From a virus: a stretch of 64,000 nucleotides of DNA. The stretch covers positions 1-64,000 of IMG/VR virus record IMGVR_UViG_3300046532_001629. The stretch is one strand, 5' to 3'. Of this stretch, positions 42,278 to 49,156 are shown in pieces. Each line of letters starts with the position of its first letter. Within the stretch, counting starts at the first letter, position 1. A program made the translations under genes and the position numbers. The notes under the pieces were generated by a model that ran no database searches, was not told the origin of the DNA, and was given only the letters and a program-made list of their open reading frames with translations.

Positions 42278-42414
42278 TGGATTCACGAACACTCATAATG
42301 GTAAACGAATACCGAATCTCCCAACGCAAAAAGTTTTGGAGAAAGATTCTTGCAGCGTTTATTGCAGGAACTTGTCTTGGTCTTGCACTTTATGTTTTCT
42401 TTTACCATATGTAA
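42277..42414 (+). CDS. Small one-helix membrane protein in the curli island
   Basis: A 45-residue ORF overlapping the curlin-like 2 stop (TAATG). A basic N-terminus (YRISQRKKFWRK) precedes one hydrophobic helix (ILAAFIAGTCLGLALYVFFY). The positive-inside rule predicts the N-terminus in the cytoplasm. It lies directly before the iscU late promoter. Function unknown. Confidence 0.55.
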   Translation: MDSRTLIMVNEYRISQRKKFWRKILAAFIAGTCLGLALYVFFYHM

Positions 42415-42417
42415 ACC

Positions 42418-42424
42418 CTAAATA
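42418..42424 (+). promoter_or_regulatory. Late promoter CTAAATA, leaderless arrangement before iscU
   Basis: CTAAATA, 5 nt (actat), ATG at 42430. Confidence 0.65.
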
Positions 42425-42429
42425 ACTAT

Positions 42430-42861
42430 ATGGCATATTCTAAAGAAGTAGTAGAACGGTTTGAAGCAGTAATTGCTAACCCTCTAAAACATGCTGTCGG
42501 TTCACTCGACAGGAAAAACCCCAAGGTTGCAACAGGACTTGCAGGAGCTCCTGCATGTGGTGATGTGATGCAACTACAACTCTTACTTGATGACAACGAA
42601 AAGATTGTTGATGTCAAATTCAAGACTTACGGATGTGGAAGTGCAATTGCATCTTCGTCATTGTTCGTAGATTTAATGATGGGTAAGACGATTGCAGAAG
42701 CAAAACTAATCAAAGACAAAGACATTGCAGATGCACTACAACTTCCACCAATCAAATTACATTGTTCAGTACTAGCCGAGGACGCCATCAAACAAGCGAT
42801 GGTGGATTACGAGTCAAAACAATCAAAAGACTACAAACACCCGATCTTAGATCACGTTTGA
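42430..42861 (+). CDS. iscU: IscU-like iron-sulfur cluster scaffold
   Basis: A 143-residue protein with the full IscU ligand set: PACGD (Cys43, Asp45), YGCGSAIASSS (Cys69) and PPIKLHCSVLAEDAI (His111, Cys112). It assembles Fe-S clusters for transfer to target enzymes. No IscS or other isc gene is nearby, so host partners would be needed. It is late-expressed and presumably leaderless, and followed by the adenylate cyclase. It may support Fe enzymes during late infection. Confidence 0.9.
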   Translation: MAYSKEVVERFEAVIANPLKHAVGSLDRKNPKVATGLAGAPACGDVMQLQLLLDDNEKIVDVKFKTYGCGSAIASSSLFVDLMMGKTIAEAKLIKDKDIADALQLPPIKLHCSVLAEDAIKQAMVDYESKQSKDYKHPILDHV

Positions 42862-42878
42862 TTCAGAGGTGACAACTA

Positions 42879-44720
42879 GTGTATAGTTGGAAATCCGTTT
42901 TAGTAACCATTGCGTTACTGCTCACACTTAAGATTTGGAATCCGTATTTCATTGAAAACATTTCGTGGACATGGTTTGATTACCTACACCAATCACAAGA
43001 AATTGTCCAAGTTGATGATATTGTTTTGGTGGACATCGATGAGAGATCGTTGGAAGAATTCGGTCAATATCCCATACCTCGGGGCATTTATCGTGACCTT
43101 CTCCTTAACAGTCATTTCTCTAATACCAGTGTCTTTACCATACTCTTTAGTGAACCTGATCGTGACCCCCTACAGGACGAGATTCTCTCAGAGGGACTTG
43201 TCAATCGATTGACAATCATATCCTCTTCACCAACTATTCAAAAAGACAGTGGCAGTGCGCCATTCGTTGGTAACTCTACATTCGGTGGAGGTGACGCAAA
43301 GAATTGGTTATGGAATTTCTCAGGTATAACATCTCCCCTTAAGATACTTCAGGATAATACTTACGGTGTTGGAGTGAGTGTTGCAACACCTAGTGTAACA
43401 GGAACACCAAACTTTGACGGCACAACACGGTCTGCACCCCTCATTGTTACTGCAAACAATCAAGTCTATCCATCCATTGCACTCGAAACACTTCGTGCAT
43501 TAAAAGACCAACCAAGTTACCAAACAAAAATTACTCCTGAGATGGGAGTGGAGTGGATTAGGATGGGAAGAGATAAACCTATCTCCACCACCCCAACCAG
43601 TGATGTTATGGTGTCCTATTGGAATGGTTTCCAAAGGATTTCTGCTGTAGACCTACCCGACTCTAACCTAGAGAATAAGATTTTAGTGTGGGGGTTAACT
43701 GCAGAGGGATTGAACAATCCAGTTTCAACTCCAGTGGGAGTAATGTATCCCCACGAAGTTCAAGCACACCTAATTCAAACCGTCTTGACAGGAGTTCAAA
43801 TAAAACAATCCTACTATCTTGAATTGCTTGAATCTGTTCTTCTTCTGATAAGTTTGATAATGATAATGGTGATGGTTTACAAACTGCCCACAGCTCTTTC
43901 GGGGGTAGTGAGTCTAGGACTTGTAGTACTTCAGGTGGGTGGGAGTTATTACATTTGGACTTCAGAGCTCGTTCTTTTCGATACCTTCTTTTCATCTATG
44001 GCCTCCTTAGTAGTGTTTGGTCATGCATCTTTCAATCAATACTATACAACCTACAAACTCAAAGAAGAAATCAAGAAGCAGTTCCAAAAGTATTTATCTC
44101 CTGACATGGTTGACGCACTCGCAAAAGACCCATCTTTATTGAAATTAGGTGGAGATAGAAAGGAACTTACATTCATGTTTATGGACATCTGTGGATTCAC
44201 CCCTATAAGCGAACACTACATGAAACAAGATGACCCCGAAGGATTAGTAGAACTGATTAACAAATTCCTTGACATGCAGACTAAGATAATCCTAAATAAT
44301 GGTGGTACTATAGACAAGTATATGGGCGACTGTATCATGTCATTTTGGAATGCACCTCTTGATTGTCCCGAACATGCAGAACTTGCCGTCAAGTCTGCAG
44401 AAGAGATATTAATTGCAACCAAGGAACTTAATGACGAACTCAAACCTCTCGGTCTTCCACCCATTAACGTGGGCATTGGTATTAATACTGGCGAGTGTAT
44501 CGTTGGAAACATGGGCTCAGAACTTAGATTTGACTATTCCGTCATTGGAGATGCCGTCAACCTTGGTGCTAGACTCGAAAGCCAAACACGAAATTATGAT
44601 GGGGTGGACGTGTTGTTGGGCGAAGAAACATATCGACAGTGTCCATCTAGAACATTCTCTGAAGTTGACAGAATCACAGTCAAGGGTAAATCAGAACCAG
44701 TTACAGTTTACACTATCTGA
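42879..44720 (+). CDS. CHASE2-domain adenylate cyclase (class III)
   Basis: A 613-residue membrane receptor cyclase. A first helix (~8-20) leads into a periplasmic CHASE2 sensor (~30-305, with DDIVLVDIDERSLEEFGQYPIPR). Three helices (~312-385) and a linker precede a class III catalytic domain. All catalytic residues are visible: metal Asp436 (FMDICGFT) and Asp484 (DKYMGD), adenine-selecting Lys480 and Asp558, and transition-state Asn561 and Arg565 (NLGARLES). It therefore should make cAMP in response to an extracytoplasmic signal. GTG start with GAGG 9 nt upstream. Confidence 0.9.
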   Translation: MYSWKSVLVTIALLLTLKIWNPYFIENISWTWFDYLHQSQEIVQVDDIVLVDIDERSLEEFGQYPIPRGIYRDLLLNSHFSNTSVFTILFSEPDRDPLQDEILSEGLVNRLTIISSSPTIQKDSGSAPFVGNSTFGGGDAKNWLWNFSGITSPLKILQDNTYGVGVSVATPSVTGTPNFDGTTRSAPLIVTANNQVYPSIALETLRALKDQPSYQTKITPEMGVEWIRMGRDKPISTTPTSDVMVSYWNGFQRISAVDLPDSNLENKILVWGLTAEGLNNPVSTPVGVMYPHEVQAHLIQTVLTGVQIKQSYYLELLESVLLLISLIMIMVMVYKLPTALSGVVSLGLVVLQVGGSYYIWTSELVLFDTFFSSMASLVVFGHASFNQYYTTYKLKEEIKKQFQKYLSPDMVDALAKDPSLLKLGGDRKELTFMFMDICGFTPISEHYMKQDDPEGLVELINKFLDMQTKIILNNGGTIDKYMGDCIMSFWNAPLDCPEHAELAVKSAEEILIATKELNDELKPLGLPPINVGIGINTGECIVGNMGSELRFDYSVIGDAVNLGARLESQTRNYDGVDVLLGEETYRQCPSRTFSEVDRITVKGKSEPVTVYTI

Positions 44721-45027
44721 TCAACCTAGTACACTTCAGTGGTCTGCATTCATAACACTTCAACTATTAGATATCTATACTTCATACAGAGGACTTAAAT
44801 ACGATTGTGTTGAAGAAAAGGGCCCACTCATGGGTAGTAATCCAACTGTAGGAAGAATGTTAACAACCAAGATTGCAGTCCTCACCCCTGCCTTGTCATA
44901 TGATTTAAACAATGGTGGTATAACCAGTATGATGATGAGTGATATGAATGTATTCATGGCTGCGGTTGTTGCCCACAATCATACTATCTATAAGAAGGCA
45001 AAAGAAAATTGTATAAAAACCCCTTGA
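44665..45027 (+). CDS. Small two-helix membrane protein, DUF5658-like; start uncertain
   Basis: A frame that overlaps the end of the cyclase gene. The conserved part begins after it: LQWSAFITLQLLDIYTSYRGLKYDC, then EEKGPLMGSNPTVGRMLTTKI and a C-terminal helix. The LxxLDxxTTxxGL...ENPLxG.NP pattern resembles DUF5658-type membrane proteins. No ATG fits; a TTG at 44665 is the most plausible start, with no clear ribosome-binding site, so translation may be coupled to the cyclase. Confidence 0.5.
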   Translation: MTESQSRVNQNQLQFTLSDQPSTLQWSAFITLQLLDIYTSYRGLKYDCVEEKGPLMGSNPTVGRMLTTKIAVLTPALSYDLNNGGITSMMMSDMNVFMAAVVAHNHTIYKKAKENCIKTP

Positions 45028-45061
45028 TCTTTTAAAACTTATCTGTTATACTGTCTAAATA
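45024..45061 (+). promoter_or_regulatory. Overlapping early and late promoters before hsp20
   Basis: TTGATC (45024-45029), 17-nt spacer, TATACT (45047-45052) is followed by a late box CTAAATA (45055-45061), giving expression in both phases. Confidence 0.65.
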
Positions 45062-45119
45062 CTATTGTAATGCCCATTTGGGGTTACATAATATAACTTG
45101 CTTAATTAAGGAGAAAACT

Positions 45120-45563
45120 ATGACAAGCAGACAGCTCGGAGACTTCGATGTCTTCAATTTCGGGAAATCATTCCCATTCGCAATCGGGTTCGACAGAACT
45201 CTTCAACTATTAGAACGTGCCAATCAGTCACCAACTAATACAAGCTACCCCCCTTACAATATTGTAAAACACGATGCAGAGAATTTCACCATCGAACTTG
45301 CAATTGCTGGGTTCACCAAGGATGATATTGATATCTCGAAAGAGAAGAACGTGTTAACTATCTTTGGTAAACAACCCGATGATAAGGAAATCAAAAGAGA
45401 ATTCATCCATAGGGGACTTGCAGGACGATCATTCAATCGTGTCTTTACACTTGCAGACGATATTATCGTCAAGGGTGCAGATATGAAAAATGGTATCTTG
45501 AGTGTCTCATTGGAGAGAATTGTGCCCGAAGAAGATAAACCCCAAGTAATTAAAGTTTCTTAA
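45120..45563 (+). CDS. hsp20: Small heat-shock protein Hsp20
   Basis: A 147-residue alpha-crystallin-type chaperone: PPYNIVKHDAENFTIELAIAGFTKDDIDI, NVLTIFGKQ, RGLAGRSFNRVFTLADDI and MKNGILSVSLER are the canonical IbpA-like segments. AAGGAG 6 nt upstream sets the start at 45120. Hsp20 genes are common in marine T4-like phages and are thought to protect capsid or host proteins during late infection. A palindromic promoter region follows. Confidence 0.93.
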   Translation: MTSRQLGDFDVFNFGKSFPFAIGFDRTLQLLERANQSPTNTSYPPYNIVKHDAENFTIELAIAGFTKDDIDISKEKNVLTIFGKQPDDKEIKREFIHRGLAGRSFNRVFTLADDIIVKGADMKNGILSVSLERIVPEEDKPQVIKVS

Positions 45564-45573
45564 GAAACCCTCT

Positions 45574-45610
45574 TGGTGATACCTCTATTGTATTGTATAA
45601 TAGAGGTATC
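45574..45610 (+). promoter_or_regulatory. Peroxiredoxin promoter embedded in a perfect 12-bp inverted repeat
   Basis: GATACCTCTATT (45578-45589) and AATAGAGGTATC (45599-45610) form a perfect inverted repeat with a 9-nt loop. The -10 TATAAT (45596-45601) overlaps the right arm, and TTGGTG (45574-45579) is a plausible -35 with 16-nt spacing. Either an operator or a hairpin at the mRNA 5' end. Confidence 0.65.
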
Positions 45611-45632
45611 TTATATATTATGGAGAAGATAA

Positions 45633-46157
45633 ATGTCAGAAGATATTCACATGGGATTACCCCTAGAGATTGGTCAAGAAGTACCAAACGTAAACTTAAT
45701 GACCAAAACTGAAGATGGTATGGTCGCACTTAACACTAAAGAACAATTCGCAGGACAAAGAGTAGTCCTTTTTGCATTGCCTGGAGCTTTCACTCCAACC
45801 TGTTCAACAGCACATTTACCTGGCTTTGATGCATTGTATTCTCAGTTTGTAGAAAAGGGTATCGATGCAATCTATTGTCTATCAGTCAATGACACCTTTG
45901 CTATGAACAATTGGTTCGAACAATTGGGTATTAAAAATGTTAAACCTCTTGCAGATGGTAACGGTGAGTTCACTCACAAAATCGGTGCAGAGTGTAAGAA
46001 ATCAAATCTTGGATTCGGATATAGATCATGGAGATATGCATTAGTATTGAATGACGGCAAAGTCGAACACCTGTTCATCGAAGAAGGTTTCGAAGACAAC
46101 ATTGAGACCGACCCATTTGAAGTATCAAGTGCAGAATACGTTCTAGATTCTATCTAA
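45633..46157 (+). CDS. Peroxiredoxin (Prx5/AhpC-TSA superfamily)
   Basis: A 174-residue thiol peroxidase. The peroxidatic Cys57 lies in PGAFTPTCSTAHLPGF, the Prx5-type active site. YCLSVNDTFAMNNWF and the C-terminal RYALVLNDGKV strand complete the fold. It reduces peroxides at the expense of host thiols and would limit oxidative damage in infected cells. GGAG precedes the ATG, and the promoter carries a perfect inverted repeat, suggesting dedicated regulation. Confidence 0.92.
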   Translation: MSEDIHMGLPLEIGQEVPNVNLMTKTEDGMVALNTKEQFAGQRVVLFALPGAFTPTCSTAHLPGFDALYSQFVEKGIDAIYCLSVNDTFAMNNWFEQLGIKNVKPLADGNGEFTHKIGAECKKSNLGFGYRSWRYALVLNDGKVEHLFIEEGFEDNIETDPFEVSSAEYVLDSI

Positions 46158-46177
46158 AAACCACTAGTCACAATGTG

Positions 46178-46184
46178 CTAAATA
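46178..46184 (+). promoter_or_regulatory. Late box CTAAATA overlapping a -10 TATAAT
   Basis: CTAAATA (46178-46184) is followed by TATAAT (46188-46193) and GGAG (46194-46197), so both early and late expression of the modification cassette are possible. Confidence 0.55.
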
Positions 46185-46203
46185 TAGTATAATGGAGACT
46201 ATG

Positions 46204-47481
46204 ATGAAAGATAATCCGAACAAGTATTTTCAATACCACTTAGAAGACCTTCACCGCAACAGTGCAAAAAAGGAGTTTAATTACATTACTTTCTTTGCTG
46301 GTGGTGGAGGTTCTTCATGTGGTTATAAACTCGCAGGTGGTGACGTTCGTTATATGAACGAGTTCCAACAACTACACGTTGACACTTACCTAGAAAACTT
46401 CCCTAACACTACCCATGAATGCAGAGACATCAAAGAAGTCACTGCAGAAGGAATCATGGAACTCAGTGGACTCAAAAAATACGAATTAGATATCATGGAT
46501 GGGTCACCACCTTGTCCACCATTTTCTATGGCAGGTTCCAAGAAAGAAGGTTGGAACAAAGAGAAGATGGCTTATGGTATGAAACAACAGAACATTGAAG
46601 ACCTTACATGGGAAATGATTAGGATTGCCGAAGGGTTAATGCCTAAAGTTATAATATGTGAGAACGTGAAAGGTCTCTCAATGGACTATGCAAGAGACCA
46701 TCTAAACAGGATGGTAAACGACTTTGAGAAACTTGGATACTCAGTTACTTGGAAAGTCATGAAGGGTCATCAGCACGGTGTACCTCAGAAGAGAGAAAGA
46801 GTATTCATGGTTGGTGTACGTGATGATGTACTAGAAGGTATCGGTATGCCTTGGATGTGTATGTCTTCCGTCTTCCCCGACCCAGTAAAAGAATTTGCAT
46901 CCATTGAAGATGCAATCCATGATTTAGAAACAGATGAACAAAATATTATAGATGCAGCTTATCTAGAAAATGCAATGAATGAATCATCAAAAGGTCATTG
47001 GGTAAATGGATTCGATGTACACCCAAAAGAAGAACTTGCACATTGCACTCCTTGTAAAGGAATTGCAGGAATAGAGGATAAAGAAAATCTTTCCTATGTT
47101 TCTATAGGTGATCATATCGTTGGCCCTTGGTTTGAAGAGAATGCAAAACTTGGTAATATTGCAGAAGAAGATGTAAAACATTCTTACTACATGTCAAGAA
47201 TCGTACCTAAACATCTTGCAGCCCATTCATTAACTGAATCGGGTTGTCAACCAAAATTTATGGGTGGTAATCATTTTCATCACAATGGAAAACGAATCTA
47301 CACACCTAAAGAGATGGTAAGGTTAATGACTTTACCTAATGACTATAAAATGACTGGAGACTATGACGACAAGGGAGCAAGAATCGGATTGATGGTTGCA
47401 CCACTTTGTATGTATCGTCTAGTCGAGGAAGTCAAACAACAGATATTGGAACCATGGAATATACAACAACAACAGACTTAG
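46204..47481 (+). CDS. DNA C5-cytosine methyltransferase
   Basis: A 425-residue C5-MTase. Motif I is FFAGGGGSSCGYKLAGG, motif IV DGSPPCPPFS (catalytic Cys104), motif VI CENVKGL, motif VIII QKRERVFMVGVRDD; a target-recognition region and closing motifs follow. Starts at 46192, 46201 and 46204 are all possible; GGAG 6 nt upstream favours 46204. It overlaps a TET/JBP-like dioxygenase gene, so 5-methylcytosine made here is probably a substrate for oxidation and glycosylation. No restriction enzyme is nearby. Confidence 0.93.
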   Translation: MKDNPNKYFQYHLEDLHRNSAKKEFNYITFFAGGGGSSCGYKLAGGDVRYMNEFQQLHVDTYLENFPNTTHECRDIKEVTAEGIMELSGLKKYELDIMDGSPPCPPFSMAGSKKEGWNKEKMAYGMKQQNIEDLTWEMIRIAEGLMPKVIICENVKGLSMDYARDHLNRMVNDFEKLGYSVTWKVMKGHQHGVPQKRERVFMVGVRDDVLEGIGMPWMCMSSVFPDPVKEFASIEDAIHDLETDEQNIIDAAYLENAMNESSKGHWVNGFDVHPKEELAHCTPCKGIAGIEDKENLSYVSIGDHIVGPWFEENAKLGNIAEEDVKHSYYMSRIVPKHLAAHSLTESGCQPKFMGGNHFHHNGKRIYTPKEMVRLMTLPNDYKMTGDYDDKGARIGLMVAPLCMYRLVEEVKQQILEPWNIQQQQT

Positions 47482-48455
47482 GATTTAAAGACACATTCAA
47501 AAAATGGAATGGTAAGTATCTTACAGAAGATTCTTACGATACTGTTATATCATCTATTGAATACGATGGTGATGTTATCAAAATCTATAAACCTCATGGT
47601 ACACTCATGGGTAAAACATTACTTGCATGTATCGTAAAGAAAGCATACAAGGGTAAAGTATATCAAACAGTTAAAGACACTCTGTTCTCAATAGATGACA
47701 CATCTACAATGAGAGCAAACGCTGCAGGCCCCATTGATCACGATGCCATGAAAGCAAAAGGATTAATCGAAGGTAAAGATTATGTCCTTAGAACACCTAA
47801 CAGTTATTACCCTCTAAAGAAGAACGGTGAGTTCAATCGTATTGCAGAAGCAAATGAGATTCATTCTGTATTGATCGGTTATAAAAGAGGAAGGTTCACT
47901 GGTATGATCAAAGCTAGTGGATGGATGCAAAAGAAATCTAATGCAAAAAAATTAGAAGCATTATCACAGATTGCAAATGTCAATGAGGAAGCATTGAAAA
48001 ATGCAGTTCCCGAAGTATACAACTTACAAAAAACCTTTGCAGACAATTGTATAGACAAGAAGTATCACATTGGTGGTTCACCGATGACAGCCTTATCTGC
48101 AAACAAGTACTCCACAGGTGGGACAACAAAGATGTCTGCTCACTTGGATGGTAAAGATTTAGAATTCGGTATGACTACAATGTGTGTATTCCGTATCGGA
48201 GAATTCGATGGTGCATACTTATGTTTCCCTAGATATGGTATTGCTATTGAAGCAGATGATGGAGACGTACTGATTGCAGATTCAAATGAATTGCATGGTG
48301 TAACACCTATCACTGGTGAAGGAGTGCGACTATCATGTGTTGCGTACTGTGACGAACATGTTGCAACTATGGGTGAAGCAGGTAAAACTGAGAAACCTAT
48401 CGGCCCCCATGCAGGAAACTATGAAGAGAAGGGTACACTAGGAGATTTTTTATGA
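47454..48455 (+). CDS. TET/JBP-family 2OG-Fe(II) dioxygenase (5-methylcytosine oxidase)
   Basis: A 333-residue protein whose C-terminal half is a TET/JBP-like dioxygenase: KMSAHLDGKD (His230-x-Asp232), TTMCVFRIGEFDGAYLCFPR, GDVLIADSNELHGV (distal His281) and GVRLSCVAY (2OG Arg292). Phage TET enzymes oxidise 5-methylcytosine to 5-hydroxymethylcytosine, which is then decorated. The direct overlap with a C5-methyltransferase gene (28 nt) and the downstream glycosyltransferase fit that pathway. The N-terminal ~200 residues are a family extension of unknown role. Confidence 0.85.
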   Translation: MEYTTTTDLGFKDTFKKWNGKYLTEDSYDTVISSIEYDGDVIKIYKPHGTLMGKTLLACIVKKAYKGKVYQTVKDTLFSIDDTSTMRANAAGPIDHDAMKAKGLIEGKDYVLRTPNSYYPLKKNGEFNRIAEANEIHSVLIGYKRGRFTGMIKASGWMQKKSNAKKLEALSQIANVNEEALKNAVPEVYNLQKTFADNCIDKKYHIGGSPMTALSANKYSTGGTTKMSAHLDGKDLEFGMTTMCVFRIGEFDGAYLCFPRYGIAIEADDGDVLIADSNELHGVTPITGEGVRLSCVAYCDEHVATMGEAGKTEKPIGPHAGNYEEKGTLGDFL

Positions 48456-49156
48456 AAATAGTTATTACAGGTTCAAGAGGTTTTATAGGAAAATATCTAC
48501 GAAGTGCTTTAGATAAACATAATATTGTAGAATGGGATACTAAAATAGGTAAAGACATAAAAGATTTTTATTTAGATGGTGATGAAGATTTTGTTATTCA
48601 TCTTGCTGGTCTAATCTCACCAAGAGATTCTATTAACGAACCACACGATTACTGGTTGCAAAATGTAGAATACAGTAAAAAAATATTTGATACATGTAAA
48701 GATGTTCCAATGGTTTATGCTTCTAGTGCAGCTGCAAAAGAATATTGGAGAAGTCCATATGGAACAACTAAAAAAGTTTTAGAAACACTTGCACATAAAG
48801 GTCATGTTGGATTAAGATTTGAAAGCATCTATGGTGATGGTGCCTCAGATATAGGATTAATAACTAGAATCAAAAATGGAACTATTAAGTACCATACAAA
48901 CCATATAAGAGACTTTATTCATATAGATGATATTATAGGTGCTATCTTATTGTTTATCATGCAAGGAACACGAGATGCACTACCATATTATGAAGTTGGA
49001 ACTGGTAAAGAACATTTAGTTTCAGATGTAGTAAAACATTTCGGAGTAGATGTTCCCGAAAAAGAAGGGGATGATATTGAAATATTTCGTAGTATTGCAG
49101 ATATAACAGAAATGAAAAAGTTAGGATGGAAAGCAATGAGGAGTGTGTATGATTGA
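48452..49156 (+). CDS. NAD-dependent sugar-nucleotide epimerase/dehydratase
   Basis: A 234-residue extended short-chain dehydrogenase: ITGSRGFIGKYL (NAD-binding GxxGxxG), VIHLAGLISPRDS, catalytic SSAAAKEYWRSPYGTTK (YxxxK) and HIRDFIHIDDI. It overlaps the TET gene by 4 nt. It would make or interconvert a nucleotide sugar, presumably the donor used by the next gene. It is visibly more AT-rich than its neighbours, suggesting recent acquisition. Shorter than typical GalE (~330), so the substrate domain is reduced. Confidence 0.85.
   Translation: MKIVITGSRGFIGKYLRSALDKHNIVEWDTKIGKDIKDFYLDGDEDFVIHLAGLISPRDSINEPHDYWLQNVEYSKKIFDTCKDVPMVYASSAAAKEYWRSPYGTTKKVLETLAHKGHVGLRFESIYGDGASDIGLITRIKNGTIKYHTNHIRDFIHIDDIIGAILLFIMQGTRDALPYYEVGTGKEHLVSDVVKHFGVDVPEKEGDDIEIFRSIADITEMKKLGWKAMRSVYD

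Noticed and set aside
44413-45027. A 204-codon reading of the protein after the cyclase
   Set aside because: The first ~85 codons are an out-of-frame reading of the conserved cyclase catalytic domain; only the part from about 44665 is treated as gene.
37581-45027. Host chromosomal contamination as the source of csgG, iscU and the cyclase
   Set aside because: The block carries phage late promoters with the same 5-nt spacing as gp20 and is embedded in gap-free phage synteny with similar base composition. Read-coverage data would settle it.
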